Origin: UBA5603 sp964501315
GTDB taxonomy: Bacteria > Bacillota_I > Bacilli_A > Izemoplasmatales > Hujiaoplasmataceae
Length of the DNA stretch: 64,000 bases
Reading direction: 5' to 3'
Assembly: GCA_964501315.1 (NCBI GenBank)
Contig: CAZCSO010000007.1
Coordinates: 1 to 64,000 of the forward strand
In this document: piece by piece, positions 51,858-60,596 of the stretch
Layout: the number at the start of each line of letters is the position of its first letter
Position numbering within the stretch: position 1 is the first letter of the stretch
Translations under genes and position numbers: made by a program
The notes under the pieces: model-generated
The model's database searches: none
Told to the model about the DNA's origin: nothing
Seen by the model: the letters and a program-made list of their open reading frames with translations, nothing else

Positions 51858-52658
51858 GTGAAAAAATATTTAAGTTTGATACGCTACGAACTAAAAACAA
51901 TTGTTAAAGACGCATTTAACGTATTTATTTTGTTATACCCGGTCATGATGCTTTTTATTTGCGGTTATTTGATTCCTCAGATATTGAAAATTACATCGTC
52001 TCCCGATTCAAATGCACAAGCGATTACCTTACTTATTAGTTTTTTGTTGCTAATCGCAGTGGGCGGATACATGATGGGAATTATGCTCGGATTTATGCTT
52101 CTTGACAATCGTGATGAAAACACGCTCGTCAACATTGCCGTATCACCCATAACAATTTCAGGATACGCAACCTTTAAAATCATCTACACGTATGTTCTGG
52201 CTGTTGCCAGCAATATTCTTATGGTGGGTGGTGTGAAGTTGGTTGCTAGCGATGCCTATGCCATAACCTACATGGGAATGTCAATCAGTCTGTTTGAATC
52301 CATAAGTTATGGAGAAATCATCTGGTTTTCAGTCGTATCAGGGCTGATTGTCCCGTTCATCGCCCTAATTTTTGCTGCATTTGCCAAAAACAAGATTGAG
52401 GGTTTTGCCTTCGCAAAAATGGGTGGGTTTATCGTAATGATTCCGCTCCTAGTATTGTTAAATTCGTTTCAGGATTACAAACAATATATATTGGGTTTGT
52501 TTCCGAGTTTCTGGCCCATGAAAGCATTACTAAATGAAGCCATAGGTGTTGTTGGCGATTGGGATTTAAGTTTTACATTGTACTTATTGATTGGTTCCGT
52601 ATATCCGCTTATTTTAGGATTTTTTGCTTTAAAACTATTCATTAAAAAATTAAAATAA
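51858..52658 (+). CDS. ABC-2 type permease subunit 2
   Basis: 266 aa with six predicted transmembrane helices. GTG 51858 is preferred: AAGGAAA (51842-51848) is 9 nt upstream, while the in-frame GTG at 51849 touches it. The first residues (VKKYLSLIRYELKTIVKDAFNVF) mirror those of its partner subunit. Segments such as GGYMMGIMLGFMLLDNRDENTLVNIAVSP split around 70-100 are typical of ABC-2 permeases with a loop coupling to the ATPase. Confidence 0.86.
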   Translation: MKKYLSLIRYELKTIVKDAFNVFILLYPVMMLFICGYLIPQILKITSSPDSNAQAITLLISFLLLIAVGGYMMGIMLGFMLLDNRDENTLVNIAVSPITISGYATFKIIYTYVLAVASNILMVGGVKLVASDAYAITYMGMSISLFESISYGEIIWFSVVSGLIVPFIALIFAAFAKNKIEGFAFAKMGGFIVMIPLLVLLNSFQDYKQYILGLFPSFWPMKALLNEAIGVVGDWDLSFTLYLLIGSVYPLILGFFALKLFIKKLK

Positions 52659-52671
52659 AGGAGGAAATTGT

Positions 52672-52794
52672 ATGCCTTGGTGGGGATGGGTTTTGATTAT
52701 TGTAGGAATCATTGGAGTAGGATTCTTGAAACTAAAGCTTTTTTCACAAATGAAAGGGAAATCCAAAAAAACACATCACGAAGATGAGGATTAA
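52672..52794 (+). CDS. 40-aa single-helix membrane peptide
   Basis: A short gene behind a full AGGAGG site, 13 nt after the second permease. MPWWGWVLIIVGIIGVG begins a single transmembrane helix, followed by a Lys-rich stretch and an acidic His-His-Glu-Asp tail. Size, ribosome site and operon position argue for a real gene, perhaps a small accessory subunit of the exporter. No family recognised. Confidence 0.7.
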   Translation: MPWWGWVLIIVGIIGVGFLKLKLFSQMKGKSKKTHHEDED

Positions 52795-52813
52795 CGTTTC
52801 ATCCTAGACAAAA

Positions 52814-52842
52814 TTGACATTTATCGTTTTCAGAAGTATAAT
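52814..52842 (+). promoter_or_regulatory. Promoter of the small lipoprotein gene
   Basis: TTGACA (52814-52819), 17-nt spacer, TATAAT (52837-52842): perfect consensus. Confidence 0.9.
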
Positions 52843-52877
52843 AATGACATGAAAAACGAATGATGAAGGAGCACAAA

Positions 52878-53291
52878 ATGTTAAAAAAAGGATTTTTATG
52901 TTTAGGGATTGTTGGTTTGATGTTTTTAATGGTCGGCTGTATTAACGTTGATTCTATAAAAACTGATTTTGAAACAGCAGGGTACTCGTATTCTGAAGAT
53001 GCCAGCATTTGGATTTCTGGATTATTAACCGAATTAAATGAATCAGGAATTTCCGTAACGGTTCATGTATTCACGAGCGGATTGAAGACGGCGATTGTTC
53101 TTGAGTTTGATTCTTCTAAAAATTTAAAAGCGCAACTTGAGGAAAGTGAAACATTGCAAGGATTGGTTGCCGACCTTGATGAAAAAGCGATTGTAAGAGG
53201 TAATTTTCTACTAATACCCATCGCATTGACAGATGCCAGCACCCAAGAGATGATCGACATATTCAATGGCGATTACGAACTTGCAAAATAA
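52878..53291 (+). CDS. Small lipoprotein of unknown function
   Basis: 137 aa. A signal peptide with lipobox LMVGC (Cys about 20) leads a mature part of about 117 residues with alternating strands and helices (ISVTVHVFTSGLKTAIVLEFDSS by parts). No family recognised. ATG 52878 follows AAGGAG and begins the signal peptide. A very strong promoter suggests an abundant surface protein. Confidence 0.8.
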   Translation: MLKKGFLCLGIVGLMFLMVGCINVDSIKTDFETAGYSYSEDASIWISGLLTELNESGISVTVHVFTSGLKTAIVLEFDSSKNLKAQLEESETLQGLVADLDEKAIVRGNFLLIPIALTDASTQEMIDIFNGDYELAK

Positions 53292-53306
53292 TTAATCTAA
53301 ACAACA

Positions 53307-53339
53307 AAAAAACTCAGTTCATCTCGAACTGAGTTTTTT
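53307..53339. terminator. Bidirectional terminator between the lipoprotein gene and sodA
   Basis: AACTCAGTTC (53311-53320), ATCTC loop, GAACTGAGTT (53326-53335), with A-tract left and T-tract right, serving both convergent genes. Confidence 0.94.
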
Positions 53340-53349
53340 ATAATATGTA

Positions 53350-53958
53350 TTATTTATTAGCCAAATAACGTTGGTTAACAACATCCCAATCGATGATGTT
53401 AAAGAATGCTTTAATGTATTCAGGACGACGATTTTGGTACTTCAAATAATAAGCATGTTCCCACACGTCAAGGCCTAATATCGGCATTCCGACTGTGAAG
53501 ACAGGATCTTGGTTTGGAGTAGATACAACTTCAAGTCTTCCGTGTTTGTTCACTACCAACCAAGCCCATCCTGAACCAAATCGGGTTTTTGCGGCATTGG
53601 CAAATTGTTCCTTGAATGTTTCGAACGATCCAAAAGCTTCTTCAATCGCTTTCAACAACTCTCCGTTGGGTTTTCCATCAGGGTTGACTTTAAGTTGTGA
53701 CCAGAACAACGAATGGTTATAATGGCCTCCACCATTGTTTTTGACTGCGGTTTGAATATCGGTTGGCAAGGATTCGATTTGATTGAGCAATTCTTCGATG
53801 GTCAAATCGAATAATTCGGGATGTTTTTCCAATGCAGCGTTTAGGTTATCAACGTAGGCTTGGTGGTGTTTGGTGTGATGAATGGTCATGGTCAATTCAT
53901 CAATGTAAGGTTCTAATGCGTTATAAGAATAAGTGAGTGATGGTAATAAATGTTTCAT
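53350..53958 (-). CDS. sodA: Superoxide dismutase (Mn/Fe family)
   Basis: 202 aa. Metal ligands are visible: MTIHHTKHHQAYV (His about 27), HYNHSLFWSQL (His about 81), and DVWEHAYYLKYQNRRPEYI (Asp and His, about 163-167). GSGWAWLVV and WDVVNQRY are typical. Metal choice is not readable from sequence with certainty. The start ATG (53958) has AGGAGG upstream. It is monocistronic, with an inverted repeat in its leader. Protects against superoxide, consistent with msrA. Confidence 0.96.
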   Translation of the reverse strand: MKHLLPSLTYSYNALEPYIDELTMTIHHTKHHQAYVDNLNAALEKHPELFDLTIEELLNQIESLPTDIQTAVKNNGGGHYNHSLFWSQLKVNPDGKPNGELLKAIEEAFGSFETFKEQFANAAKTRFGSGWAWLVVNKHGRLEVVSTPNQDPVFTVGMPILGLDVWEHAYYLKYQNRRPEYIKAFFNIIDWDVVNQRYLANK

Positions 53959-53976
53959 CTATATTTCCTCCTAAAA

Positions 53977-53995
53977 ATGGTTTGTTTACAACCAT
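53977..53995 (-). promoter_or_regulatory. Inverted repeat in the sodA leader
   Basis: ATGGTT-7 nt-AACCAT (53977-53982 and 53990-53995), just upstream of the sodA ribosome site. Further upstream, TTATAATAATAGAAA (about 54059-54073) partly resembles a PerR box and covers a TATAAT on the minus strand. Either could carry oxidative-stress control; evidence is weak. Confidence 0.4.
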
Positions 53996-54077
53996 AATTT
54001 ACCATGAATAAAGAGGAAAAGCAAACCAAGTGCTCTAAAAAGTTAGAATAGACTAACATTATAATAATAGAAAAAGA

Positions 54078-54106
54078 GTCCTTAAAAGAATTCATCTTTT
54101 AAGGAC
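54078..54106 (-). terminator. Terminator of rnhC overlapping its stop codon
   Basis: GTCCTTAAAAG (54078-54088), 7-nt loop, CTTTTAAGGAC (54096-54106): a perfect 11-bp stem. Read on the minus strand it is followed by CTTTTTC. Confidence 0.9.
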
Positions 54107-55022
54107 GTTTAATAATACGTTCCATGTTTTTAAAATTGGTTTTTGAAAGGCTTGTTAAACTCGATTCGCCCAATCGTTTTACGATAAGTTGACCGATTAC
54201 ATCAACGCCAGGTCCGGCTCCTAAAGGCAAACGAACCGATACTGATTCACTCAACTGATTGATTTTTTCGAGAAACACGTAGCGTGCAATGATGCTGGCA
54301 GCGGCAACGCTTAGATGGGCGCTTTCAGCTTTTTCTAAAAAAGTGATGGACTGAAATATGGTTTGGTCTTTTAAATAGTCGAAATACAATGTTGGTGAAC
54401 AAAATTGATCAATAATGACGTAGTCAGGGGTACGACCAATTTTCGCGATGCATTTCCTAATGGCGTGGTTGTGTAAATAGGCTTTTATTTTATTCATATT
54501 GAAACCTTGAGAAATCAAGTTGTTGTATTTATTGTTATCGGTAGTCAGTACGATGTGAGCTATTTTTTCTTGAAGGATGGGTCCTAGCTTGATGATTGTT
54601 TCATCAGAAAGTTTCTTGGAGTCACGAACACCTAGGGCTTCCAATTCTTTGATTTGTGAGGCTTCAACATAAGCCGAGCATACAACGACTGGACCAAAAA
54701 AATCGCCTGTACCCACTTCATCGGAACCGATCGCAGAAGAACGATAATTCGACCATTGTTGAGGAGTAGATTGAGAAGATGTGGTTTCATCATTGCTGTT
54801 TTGAATAGGTTCAAATTGGAGTAAATCTGAAAAGAACAGATAGTCTTCATAGGCTAATGGACCTTGAAGCATGACTTTTAAAGAAGCATAAATTGTCGTC
54901 GTTACATCACTGGTTTTAAAGATCATGAGAATTCGTGAATCATCCGGAATAATGGGATCTACCTCATAATAATTCTGAATGAGTTGAATATCGGTCTTTT
55001 TTATGGTAAAAACGTAGTTCAT
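54099..55022 (-). CDS. rnhC: Ribonuclease HIII
   Basis: Removes RNA from RNA-DNA hybrids, 307 aa. An N-terminal substrate-binding extension (about 1-90) precedes the RNase H fold. IGSDEVGTGDFFGPVVV (about 96-112) has the catalytic Asp-Glu, and the ARYVFLEKI region follows. The N-terminal extension distinguishes HIII from HII. Start at 55022 with AAGGATG upstream. It is divergent from mutS2, a frequent Firmicutes neighbour. Confidence 0.94.
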   Translation of the reverse strand: MNYVFTIKKTDIQLIQNYYEVDPIIPDDSRILMIFKTSDVTTTIYASLKVMLQGPLAYEDYLFFSDLLQFEPIQNSNDETTSSQSTPQQWSNYRSSAIGSDEVGTGDFFGPVVVCSAYVEASQIKELEALGVRDSKKLSDETIIKLGPILQEKIAHIVLTTDNNKYNNLISQGFNMNKIKAYLHNHAIRKCIAKIGRTPDYVIIDQFCSPTLYFDYLKDQTIFQSITFLEKAESAHLSVAAASIIARYVFLEKINQLSESVSVRLPLGAGPGVDVIGQLIVKRLGESSLTSLSKTNFKNMERIIKRP

Positions 55023-55042
55023 GGCAACACATCCTTGGTTTT

Positions 55043-55067
55043 ATTTTATCACAATCTATGATAAAAT
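55043..55067. promoter_or_regulatory. Symmetric divergent promoter of rnhC and mutS2
   Basis: ATTTTATCA (55043-55051), 7 nt, TGATAAAAT (55059-55067): a 9-bp inverted repeat in a 67-nt divergent gap. Each arm contains a TAAAAT -10-like hexamer preceded by TGA, pointing outward to one gene. Confidence 0.6.
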
Positions 55068-55089
55068 AGAAGAAAGCAAGGTGAAAAAC

Positions 55090-57405
55090 ATGGCATTTAC
55101 TGAATCCGCATTAGAATTTTCGAAGATTCTTGAACAACTCAAATCGTACGCTCAAACCGATGAGGGAAAACGAATTGTTTTAGAAATTCACCCGACATCG
55201 AACTCGCTTCAGATTGAAAGTGAATTAGCTGAAGTCAATGAAGCAAAACAAATGATCGAACAATACGACACGACTCCTATGAGTGGTGTTTTAAACGTGA
55301 AAGAAGCGATAAAACGCGCATCGTTGGGATCGACACTCTCCATTGAAGAACTTCTTAGAATTGTGTCTTTGGTTGAAGCGGTCCAAGCGAACCAACGATA
55401 CATTCGTAAAATCCGTCAATTAGAAATCGCTACAAAATCATTAGGACATTATTATGACGAATTAGTTAATGTCTCGATTGTAAAGACTGCCATTGATGCG
55501 TGTATCGATGTGAAAGGACTTATTTATGATGAAGCATCCGAGGAGCTATCCTCGGTTCGAAAAAAAATAGTCATTAACCAAAAACGTGTCAGCGACAAAA
55601 TGGACTCGCTTCTGAAAAGCGAAAGTTCAAAATTGACCGATTCCATCATTACCATTCGAAACAATCGTTTGGTTCTTCCTGTTAAAGCTGAATATAAAAA
55701 TAGTTTTAAAGGGATTATCCATGATCAATCGAGTTCACGAGAAACGGTATTTATCGAACCAGCCAGTTGTTTTGAACTTAACAATATCATCCAAGAGCTT
55801 TTTGTCCTTGAACAAGATGCAATTGAAAAAATATTGGCCAAATTGACGTTACTCGTAGGAGAACATGCATCGGATTTGTCTTCTAATTTTGCCATATTAA
55901 CGAATCTCGATATCATTTTCGCTAAGGCTCGTTATGCTATTCAGTTGCGGGCTTCTCAACCGGAGATAACAAAAAGCACTATTGACTTAAAGCTTGCACG
56001 TCATCCGTTGATTGGTTCTGATGTAGTCGTTCCGAATACCATCCACTTTGGTCACTACCATTCCATCATTATCACCGGTCCGAACACCGGGGGGAAAACA
56101 GTTGCATTAAAATTACTTGGTTTGTTATCGTTAATGGTGCAATCAGGGATGCTTATTCCCGTGGAAGAAGGATCAAAGACACTAATTTTTGATCACATTT
56201 TCGCCGATATAGGTGATGAACAATCGATTGAACAATCGCTCTCAACATTTTCAGGTCACATTTCAAAAATCATTTCGATTTTGTCCAATGTAAATCAACG
56301 TTCGTTGGTTCTATTAGATGAACTCGGATCAGGTACCGATCCTAAAGAAGGAGCTTCATTAGCCATTTCAATATTGGATTATCTGCGTGAGAAACAAGCC
56401 TACACCATGGTAACAACACATTATCCGGAACTGAAGTTGTATGCGTATAATCTCGACGATACAACCAACGCTTCCGTTGAATTTGATATTGAAACACTTC
56501 GACCTACTTACAAACTTCAAATAGGAACACCGGGGACTTCAAACGCTTTTGAGATTGCACATCGTTTGGGTCTTCAAGAAGCCATCATTGAACGAGCCAA
56601 ACACGTTTCGTTGTCGTTTGATACCGAGACAACCTTGTTGATGAAAAAAATGGAGCTACAGTCCATCGAACTCAATCAAGAAATCGAAGAATACCGATTG
56701 AAGAAACATAAACTTGAAGCTCACCAATCGGAAGTCAATGCTATTATCGAATCGACCAAAGCTGCGCATAATAGAACCATGCTTGAATTGAAGGCCTACA
56801 AAGAAGATATGATTGAAAAGGCCAAAAATGAGGCGTTTTCCATTATTCAGGAATTGGACTTGATGCGTAAAAATCAACAATTCAAAGATCATGAACTAGC
56901 CAAGATTAAGCATGATGTCAAGAATCTTGGAACGGAGCCTGAAGTTCTTAAAAAATTGAACCAAACGAAAATACAACTGGGTGACGTTGTTACGGTCATT
57001 CCTTACCAAAAACAAGGAATTGTGATGAAAAAAGTCGGCTCAAATAAGTTCGAAATTCAAATGGGTGCCTTGACATCTATTTTTACAGAAGATCAGTTAG
57101 AGTATTCTTCAACCACGACGAAGCAGCAAAAATCAAAAGTCTCAGTATCACGTTCTTCTTCCCCGAAAGTCGAATTGGATTTGCGTGGGTTGCGCTTTGA
57201 AGAAGCGATGTTGGCGCTCGAAAAGCACATTGACGATTGCTTGATATCCAATCTTGAGTTCACTTACATTATCCATGGGTATGGAACGGGTGCACTCAGA
57301 AAAGGCGTTCAGGATATGATACGGAAGAACAAGCAGATTGTTTCGTCTCGTCCGGGTGGACAAAATGAAGGCGGTTCCGGCGTCACTGTTCTTTATTTTA
57401 AGTGA
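55090..57405 (+). CDS. mutS2: Endonuclease MutS2
   Basis: 771 aa. MutS-like ATPase core with Walker A TGPNTGGKTVALK (about 330-342), LLDELGSGTDPKEGA (Walker B, about 409-423) and TTHYPELK. A long coiled coil (about 510-640) precedes a C-terminal Smr domain with LDLRGLRFEEAM and IHGYGTGALRKGV (about 735-747). MutS2 acts in ribosome rescue and recombination control in studied Firmicutes. ATG 55090 follows AAGGTG; the earlier frame start at 55021 lies in rnhC's start region and is rejected. Confidence 0.96.
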   Translation: MAFTESALEFSKILEQLKSYAQTDEGKRIVLEIHPTSNSLQIESELAEVNEAKQMIEQYDTTPMSGVLNVKEAIKRASLGSTLSIEELLRIVSLVEAVQANQRYIRKIRQLEIATKSLGHYYDELVNVSIVKTAIDACIDVKGLIYDEASEELSSVRKKIVINQKRVSDKMDSLLKSESSKLTDSIITIRNNRLVLPVKAEYKNSFKGIIHDQSSSRETVFIEPASCFELNNIIQELFVLEQDAIEKILAKLTLLVGEHASDLSSNFAILTNLDIIFAKARYAIQLRASQPEITKSTIDLKLARHPLIGSDVVVPNTIHFGHYHSIIITGPNTGGKTVALKLLGLLSLMVQSGMLIPVEEGSKTLIFDHIFADIGDEQSIEQSLSTFSGHISKIISILSNVNQRSLVLLDELGSGTDPKEGASLAISILDYLREKQAYTMVTTHYPELKLYAYNLDDTTNASVEFDIETLRPTYKLQIGTPGTSNAFEIAHRLGLQEAIIERAKHVSLSFDTETTLLMKKMELQSIELNQEIEEYRLKKHKLEAHQSEVNAIIESTKAAHNRTMLELKAYKEDMIEKAKNEAFSIIQELDLMRKNQQFKDHELAKIKHDVKNLGTEPEVLKKLNQTKIQLGDVVTVIPYQKQGIVMKKVGSNKFEIQMGALTSIFTEDQLEYSSTTTKQQKSKVSVSRSSSPKVELDLRGLRFEEAMLALEKHIDDCLISNLEFTYIIHGYGTGALRKGVQDMIRKNKQIVSSRPGGQNEGGSGVTVLYFK

Positions 57406-57412
57406 GTGGATT

Positions 57413-57742
57413 ATGTACGAGTATAGCGATGAGTTCAAAGTTTCGTTTCAATCACTCCTCCAAAACGGATACGTTCTGTTAGAATTCTATGCTCCCTGGT
57501 GCGGAACATGTCGAAGTGTTTCAAGAATGCTTGGTGTCGTTGATAAGAAGAACCTCTTCCCCATTGTCAAGATTGATGGTGATCGCTATCGTTCGATGAT
57601 GGATTTGTATACAGTTGAAGGCGTACCCATGCTCCTATTACTTCATGATTCAAAGGTGTGCCTCACCAAAGGTGGATCCACTAACTTTCTTGAATTTATG
57701 TCGTGGCTTCGTCAATGCAAAGATTTTAAAGAATTGTCGTAA
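57413..57742 (+). CDS. Thioredoxin-family protein
   Basis: 109-aa cytoplasmic thioredoxin fold with active site APWCGTCRSV (about 31-40, CGTC rather than CGPC) and cis-Pro loop EGVPMLLLL. Reduces disulfides or serves as a regulatory thiol protein. The mutS2-trx order is known from Bacillus. ATG 57413 is 7 nt after mutS2; the upstream frame extends into mutS2. The stop codon lies in the loop of the terminator. Confidence 0.9.
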   Translation: MYEYSDEFKVSFQSLLQNGYVLLEFYAPWCGTCRSVSRMLGVVDKKNLFPIVKIDGDRYRSMMDLYTVEGVPMLLLLHDSKVCLTKGGSTNFLEFMSWLRQCKDFKELS

Positions 57743-57756
57743 GACAGTTCTTTTTT
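57731..57756 (+). terminator. Terminator overlapping the thioredoxin stop codon
   Basis: GAATTGTC (57731-57738), GTAA loop, GACAGTTC (57743-57750), then six T. The stop codon TAA (57740-57742) is in the loop. Confidence 0.85.
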
Positions 57757-57770
57757 GAAGAAGTAAAACT

Positions 57771-57798
57771 TTTACAGTAAAGAATTATATGATATAAT
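57771..57798 (+). promoter_or_regulatory. Promoter of truB-ribF
   Basis: TTTACA (57771-57776), 16-nt spacer, TATAAT (57793-57798). Confidence 0.8.
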
Positions 57799-57822
57799 GC
57801 TTCTTGTATTTGAGGTGAAAAC

Positions 57823-58698
57823 ATGGATGGCATTCTTTTGATCGATAAACCTCAGGGATGGACAAGCCATGACGTCGTCGCTAAGGTACGAAATCTCCTA
57901 AAAGTTAAAAAAATCGGACATACCGGTACTTTGGATCCTATGGCAACGGGTCTTTTGGTTTTGTGTGTCGGTCGAGCGACAAAGTTTGTCAAATACTTAA
58001 CAGAACACGACAAAGTCTACTCAGCTGAAATCGGATTGGGCATCCAAACGGATTCAGACGATATTACGGGTCGGGTTATCAACAAACAGTCGGTTGAGCC
58101 AATTGATTCCTTAAAAATCGTTTCCGTACTAAACACATTTATTGGAAAATCCATGCAAGTTCCTCCGGTAGCTTCTGCAATTAAGGTTGATGGGAAACGA
58201 GCGTATCAATTTATCCACAAAAATCAAGAATTACCAGAAATGACGGCTAGACCCATTGAACTCTATCGGCTTGATTTAATCGAAGATCCCTATTTCATCG
58301 ATGAAACACTACGATTAAAAGTTGAAGTGGCTTGTTCTAAGGGAACGTATATTCGGTCATTAGCGCGAGATATCGGTGATAAAATGGATATCCCTGCGAC
58401 GTTAACGGCGCTTAGACGTACTCGAGTTGGTGATTTTGCAATCAGCGAGGCAGTAACGATTGACGATATTATCGAAGGCCATTTCAGTCTGATAGATCCC
58501 GTTTTTCATCTTGGATTTGAGGTTATTAGTATCGAAGATGAATGGGTAAAACCAATCATCAATGGAGCGAAGTTACCCGTTACTCTTTTTAAATCGCACA
58601 ATGAAACGATTGTCTGTAACAAACAAAACGAGCCGCTAGCTATCTATCGGTTTGATTCTGAAAAAAATATGATGAGATTGTCGGTGTTATTAACATGA
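57823..58698 (+). CDS. truB: tRNA pseudouridine-55 synthase TruB
   Basis: 291-aa enzyme making pseudouridine 55 in the T-loop of tRNA. DKPQGWTSHDVVAKVR (about 7-22), the catalytic region GHTGTLDPMATGLLVLC (Asp about 38) and CSKGTYIRSLARDIGD (about 167-182) are intact. GAGGTG before ATG 57823. It overlaps ribF by ATGA, the usual truB-ribF pair. Confidence 0.96.
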   Translation: MDGILLIDKPQGWTSHDVVAKVRNLLKVKKIGHTGTLDPMATGLLVLCVGRATKFVKYLTEHDKVYSAEIGLGIQTDSDDITGRVINKQSVEPIDSLKIVSVLNTFIGKSMQVPPVASAIKVDGKRAYQFIHKNQELPEMTARPIELYRLDLIEDPYFIDETLRLKVEVACSKGTYIRSLARDIGDKMDIPATLTALRRTRVGDFAISEAVTIDDIIEGHFSLIDPVFHLGFEVISIEDEWVKPIINGAKLPVTLFKSHNETIVCNKQNEPLAIYRFDSEKNMMRLSVLLT

Positions 58699-59609
58699 AG
58701 ATTCAGTATTTGAACGCAACCGATCAAATTAACGATAATGACTATGTTCTGGCATTAGGTTTTTTTGATGGCATGCATATTGCTCATAAAGTATTACTTT
58801 CAAAAGCAATAGAAATTGGAAAAATCAAAAAAAAGAAAGTAGGGCTGATGACATTTTCGACCCACGTTTTGTCATACTTGAAGAAAGAGCCATTTTCACA
58901 TCTTACCAGCCTTAGTGAAAAAGCGACCATAGCCAGTTCCATGGGATTTGATGTCGTGTTTGTTTTTAACGTATCTTCGGACTTGGTTTCCATGCATCCG
59001 GAACAGTTCATTGAACGCTTTTTAACGCGCTGTGATACGGTCGTTGTCGGGTTTGACTTTACGTTTGGTCACCGAGGAAGCGGGACGGTTGATACCTTAA
59101 AAAACCATTCTGAATTTAACACCGTTGTAATCGATGAAATTCTTTACCATCAAGAGAAGGTCGGATCAACACGAATCAAAGAAGCATTGAGTTTAGGTCA
59201 AATCGAGCTTGCCAATGATTTGTTAGGTTATCCTTATACCATTTCTGGTATAGTGATAAAAGGAAAAGGGCGAGGAAAATACTTAGGTTTTCCCACCGCA
59301 AATATTGATTACGATGGCAATTTTTTACCCAAGTGTGGGGTCTACATTACCGAAGTCATCTTAGATGGCGTCCGGTATGAATCTATGACCAATGTAGGCA
59401 TTAACCCGACGTTCGCTAATGAAGGTGTAACGCTTGAAGTCTATCTACTTAAGTGGAATGAATCGCTTTACGGCAAGAAATTGATTATTCAGTTTGAACA
59501 GTATATGCGAGAGGAAATCAAGTATCCCTCTACCGCCGAACTGATTCATCAAATGCATCTTGATGAAAAAAATACCATTGCCTATTTTCGAAAGAAGAGG
59601 GAGTCATAA
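58695..59609 (+). CDS. ribF: Bifunctional riboflavin kinase/FAD synthetase
   Basis: 304 aa. The N-terminal nucleotidyltransferase domain has LGFFDGMHIAHKVLL (about 16-30, with the HxGH-like HIAH) and VVGFDFTFGHRGSGT. The C-terminal kinase has KGRGKYLGFPTANI (about 192-205) and TNVGINPTF. Converts riboflavin to FMN and FAD. TAATG coupling to the next gene. Confidence 0.94.
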   Translation: MKIQYLNATDQINDNDYVLALGFFDGMHIAHKVLLSKAIEIGKIKKKKVGLMTFSTHVLSYLKKEPFSHLTSLSEKATIASSMGFDVVFVFNVSSDLVSMHPEQFIERFLTRCDTVVVGFDFTFGHRGSGTVDTLKNHSEFNTVVIDEILYHQEKVGSTRIKEALSLGQIELANDLLGYPYTISGIVIKGKGRGKYLGFPTANIDYDGNFLPKCGVYITEVILDGVRYESMTNVGINPTFANEGVTLEVYLLKWNESLYGKKLIIQFEQYMREEIKYPSTAELIHQMHLDEKNTIAYFRKKRES

Positions 59610-60523
59610 TGAAAAAAATAAGTAAACCATTTTGGATTACCATCGGCATCGGCGCATTATTTTTTGTGATTTTGATTTTACTTTCGAGTGTTTTAGATTT
59701 GGGTGAACGACTTCATCAAGTATCACCGTACGTCGAGTATGCCTTTTATGGTTTTGCGATAATATTGTTCATCATTTTGATTGTGCGACCGGTATTCATC
59801 GTTGTCTTTTCACCGACTTTTTCCATTGATTCTTTATTTGATGAAGAAACCAATGCCAAAAAAAATTATCATATGTACAAAAAAGTCGCTTCGAACTTAT
59901 TGTTAGATTCGTTCTTATCGTCGGAAGAAAAAGAAGCAATTCAATCATCGCTGAATGACGCCATGATGTTGAAAGCGACACTGAGCAAAGTGTTCGATGA
60001 TACCATAAAAAAAGAACTTAACAAAATCATCGTTAGTCACGCTGAAACGGTATTTTTATCCACAGCAATCAGTCAAAATGGGCGCTTGGATTTAGCGGCC
60101 GTTCTCATCGTTAATATGAAATTAATCAAGGAACTGGTCTTGAAATGTGGATTTCGTCCATCCTATCCTGCACTTGGGAAGTTATCATTAAATGTCATGA
60201 GTTCAGCGGTTATTGCGGAATCACTCGAGGGAATCGATATGAACGAATTATTTCCAGCAAAAGGCTTGCAGGCGTTGAACGAAGTTCCCTTTTTAAAGGT
60301 TCTAACCGGTTCTGTGGCACAAGGTATCGGTAATGCATTGTTATCGCTTCGTGTTGGCATTATCTGTCGAAATTATCTTTTCAACAGTTTGAAGGGTCTA
60401 TCTAAGACCGAGTTAAGAAAACGTGCTTTTGGCGAAGCAATGACTCTCTTGCCCAATGTTTTGGTCGAATCGGTTAAAAAAATGCCAAATCGACTCAAAT
60501 CAGTTTTCGAGAAGGTCTTTTAG
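59609..60523 (+). CDS. DUF697/YcjF-like membrane protein
   Basis: 304 aa. Two N-terminal transmembrane segments (about 10-28 and 43-66) are followed by a large soluble domain. It contains AVLIVNMKLIKELVLKCGFRPSYPALGKL (by parts about 165-195) and TGSVAQGIGNALLSLRVG, which resemble DUF697 proteins such as YcjF. Function unknown. It is coupled to ribF by TAATG, giving a truB-ribF-DUF697 operon. Confidence 0.75.
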   Translation: MKKISKPFWITIGIGALFFVILILLSSVLDLGERLHQVSPYVEYAFYGFAIILFIILIVRPVFIVVFSPTFSIDSLFDEETNAKKNYHMYKKVASNLLLDSFLSSEEKEAIQSSLNDAMMLKATLSKVFDDTIKKELNKIIVSHAETVFLSTAISQNGRLDLAAVLIVNMKLIKELVLKCGFRPSYPALGKLSLNVMSSAVIAESLEGIDMNELFPAKGLQALNEVPFLKVLTGSVAQGIGNALLSLRVGIICRNYLFNSLKGLSKTELRKRAFGEAMTLLPNVLVESVKKMPNRLKSVFEKVF

Positions 60524-60535
60524 AGTTCAAAAAGA

Positions 60536-60564
60536 TTGATTTCATCTCGATGTTTTGTTATAAT
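60536..60564 (+). promoter_or_regulatory. Promoter of tig
   Basis: TTGATT (60536-60541), 17-nt spacer, TATAAT (60559-60564). Confidence 0.83.
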
Positions 60565-60596
60565 GATTAAGCGAGAAAATTCTATGGAGGATACAA

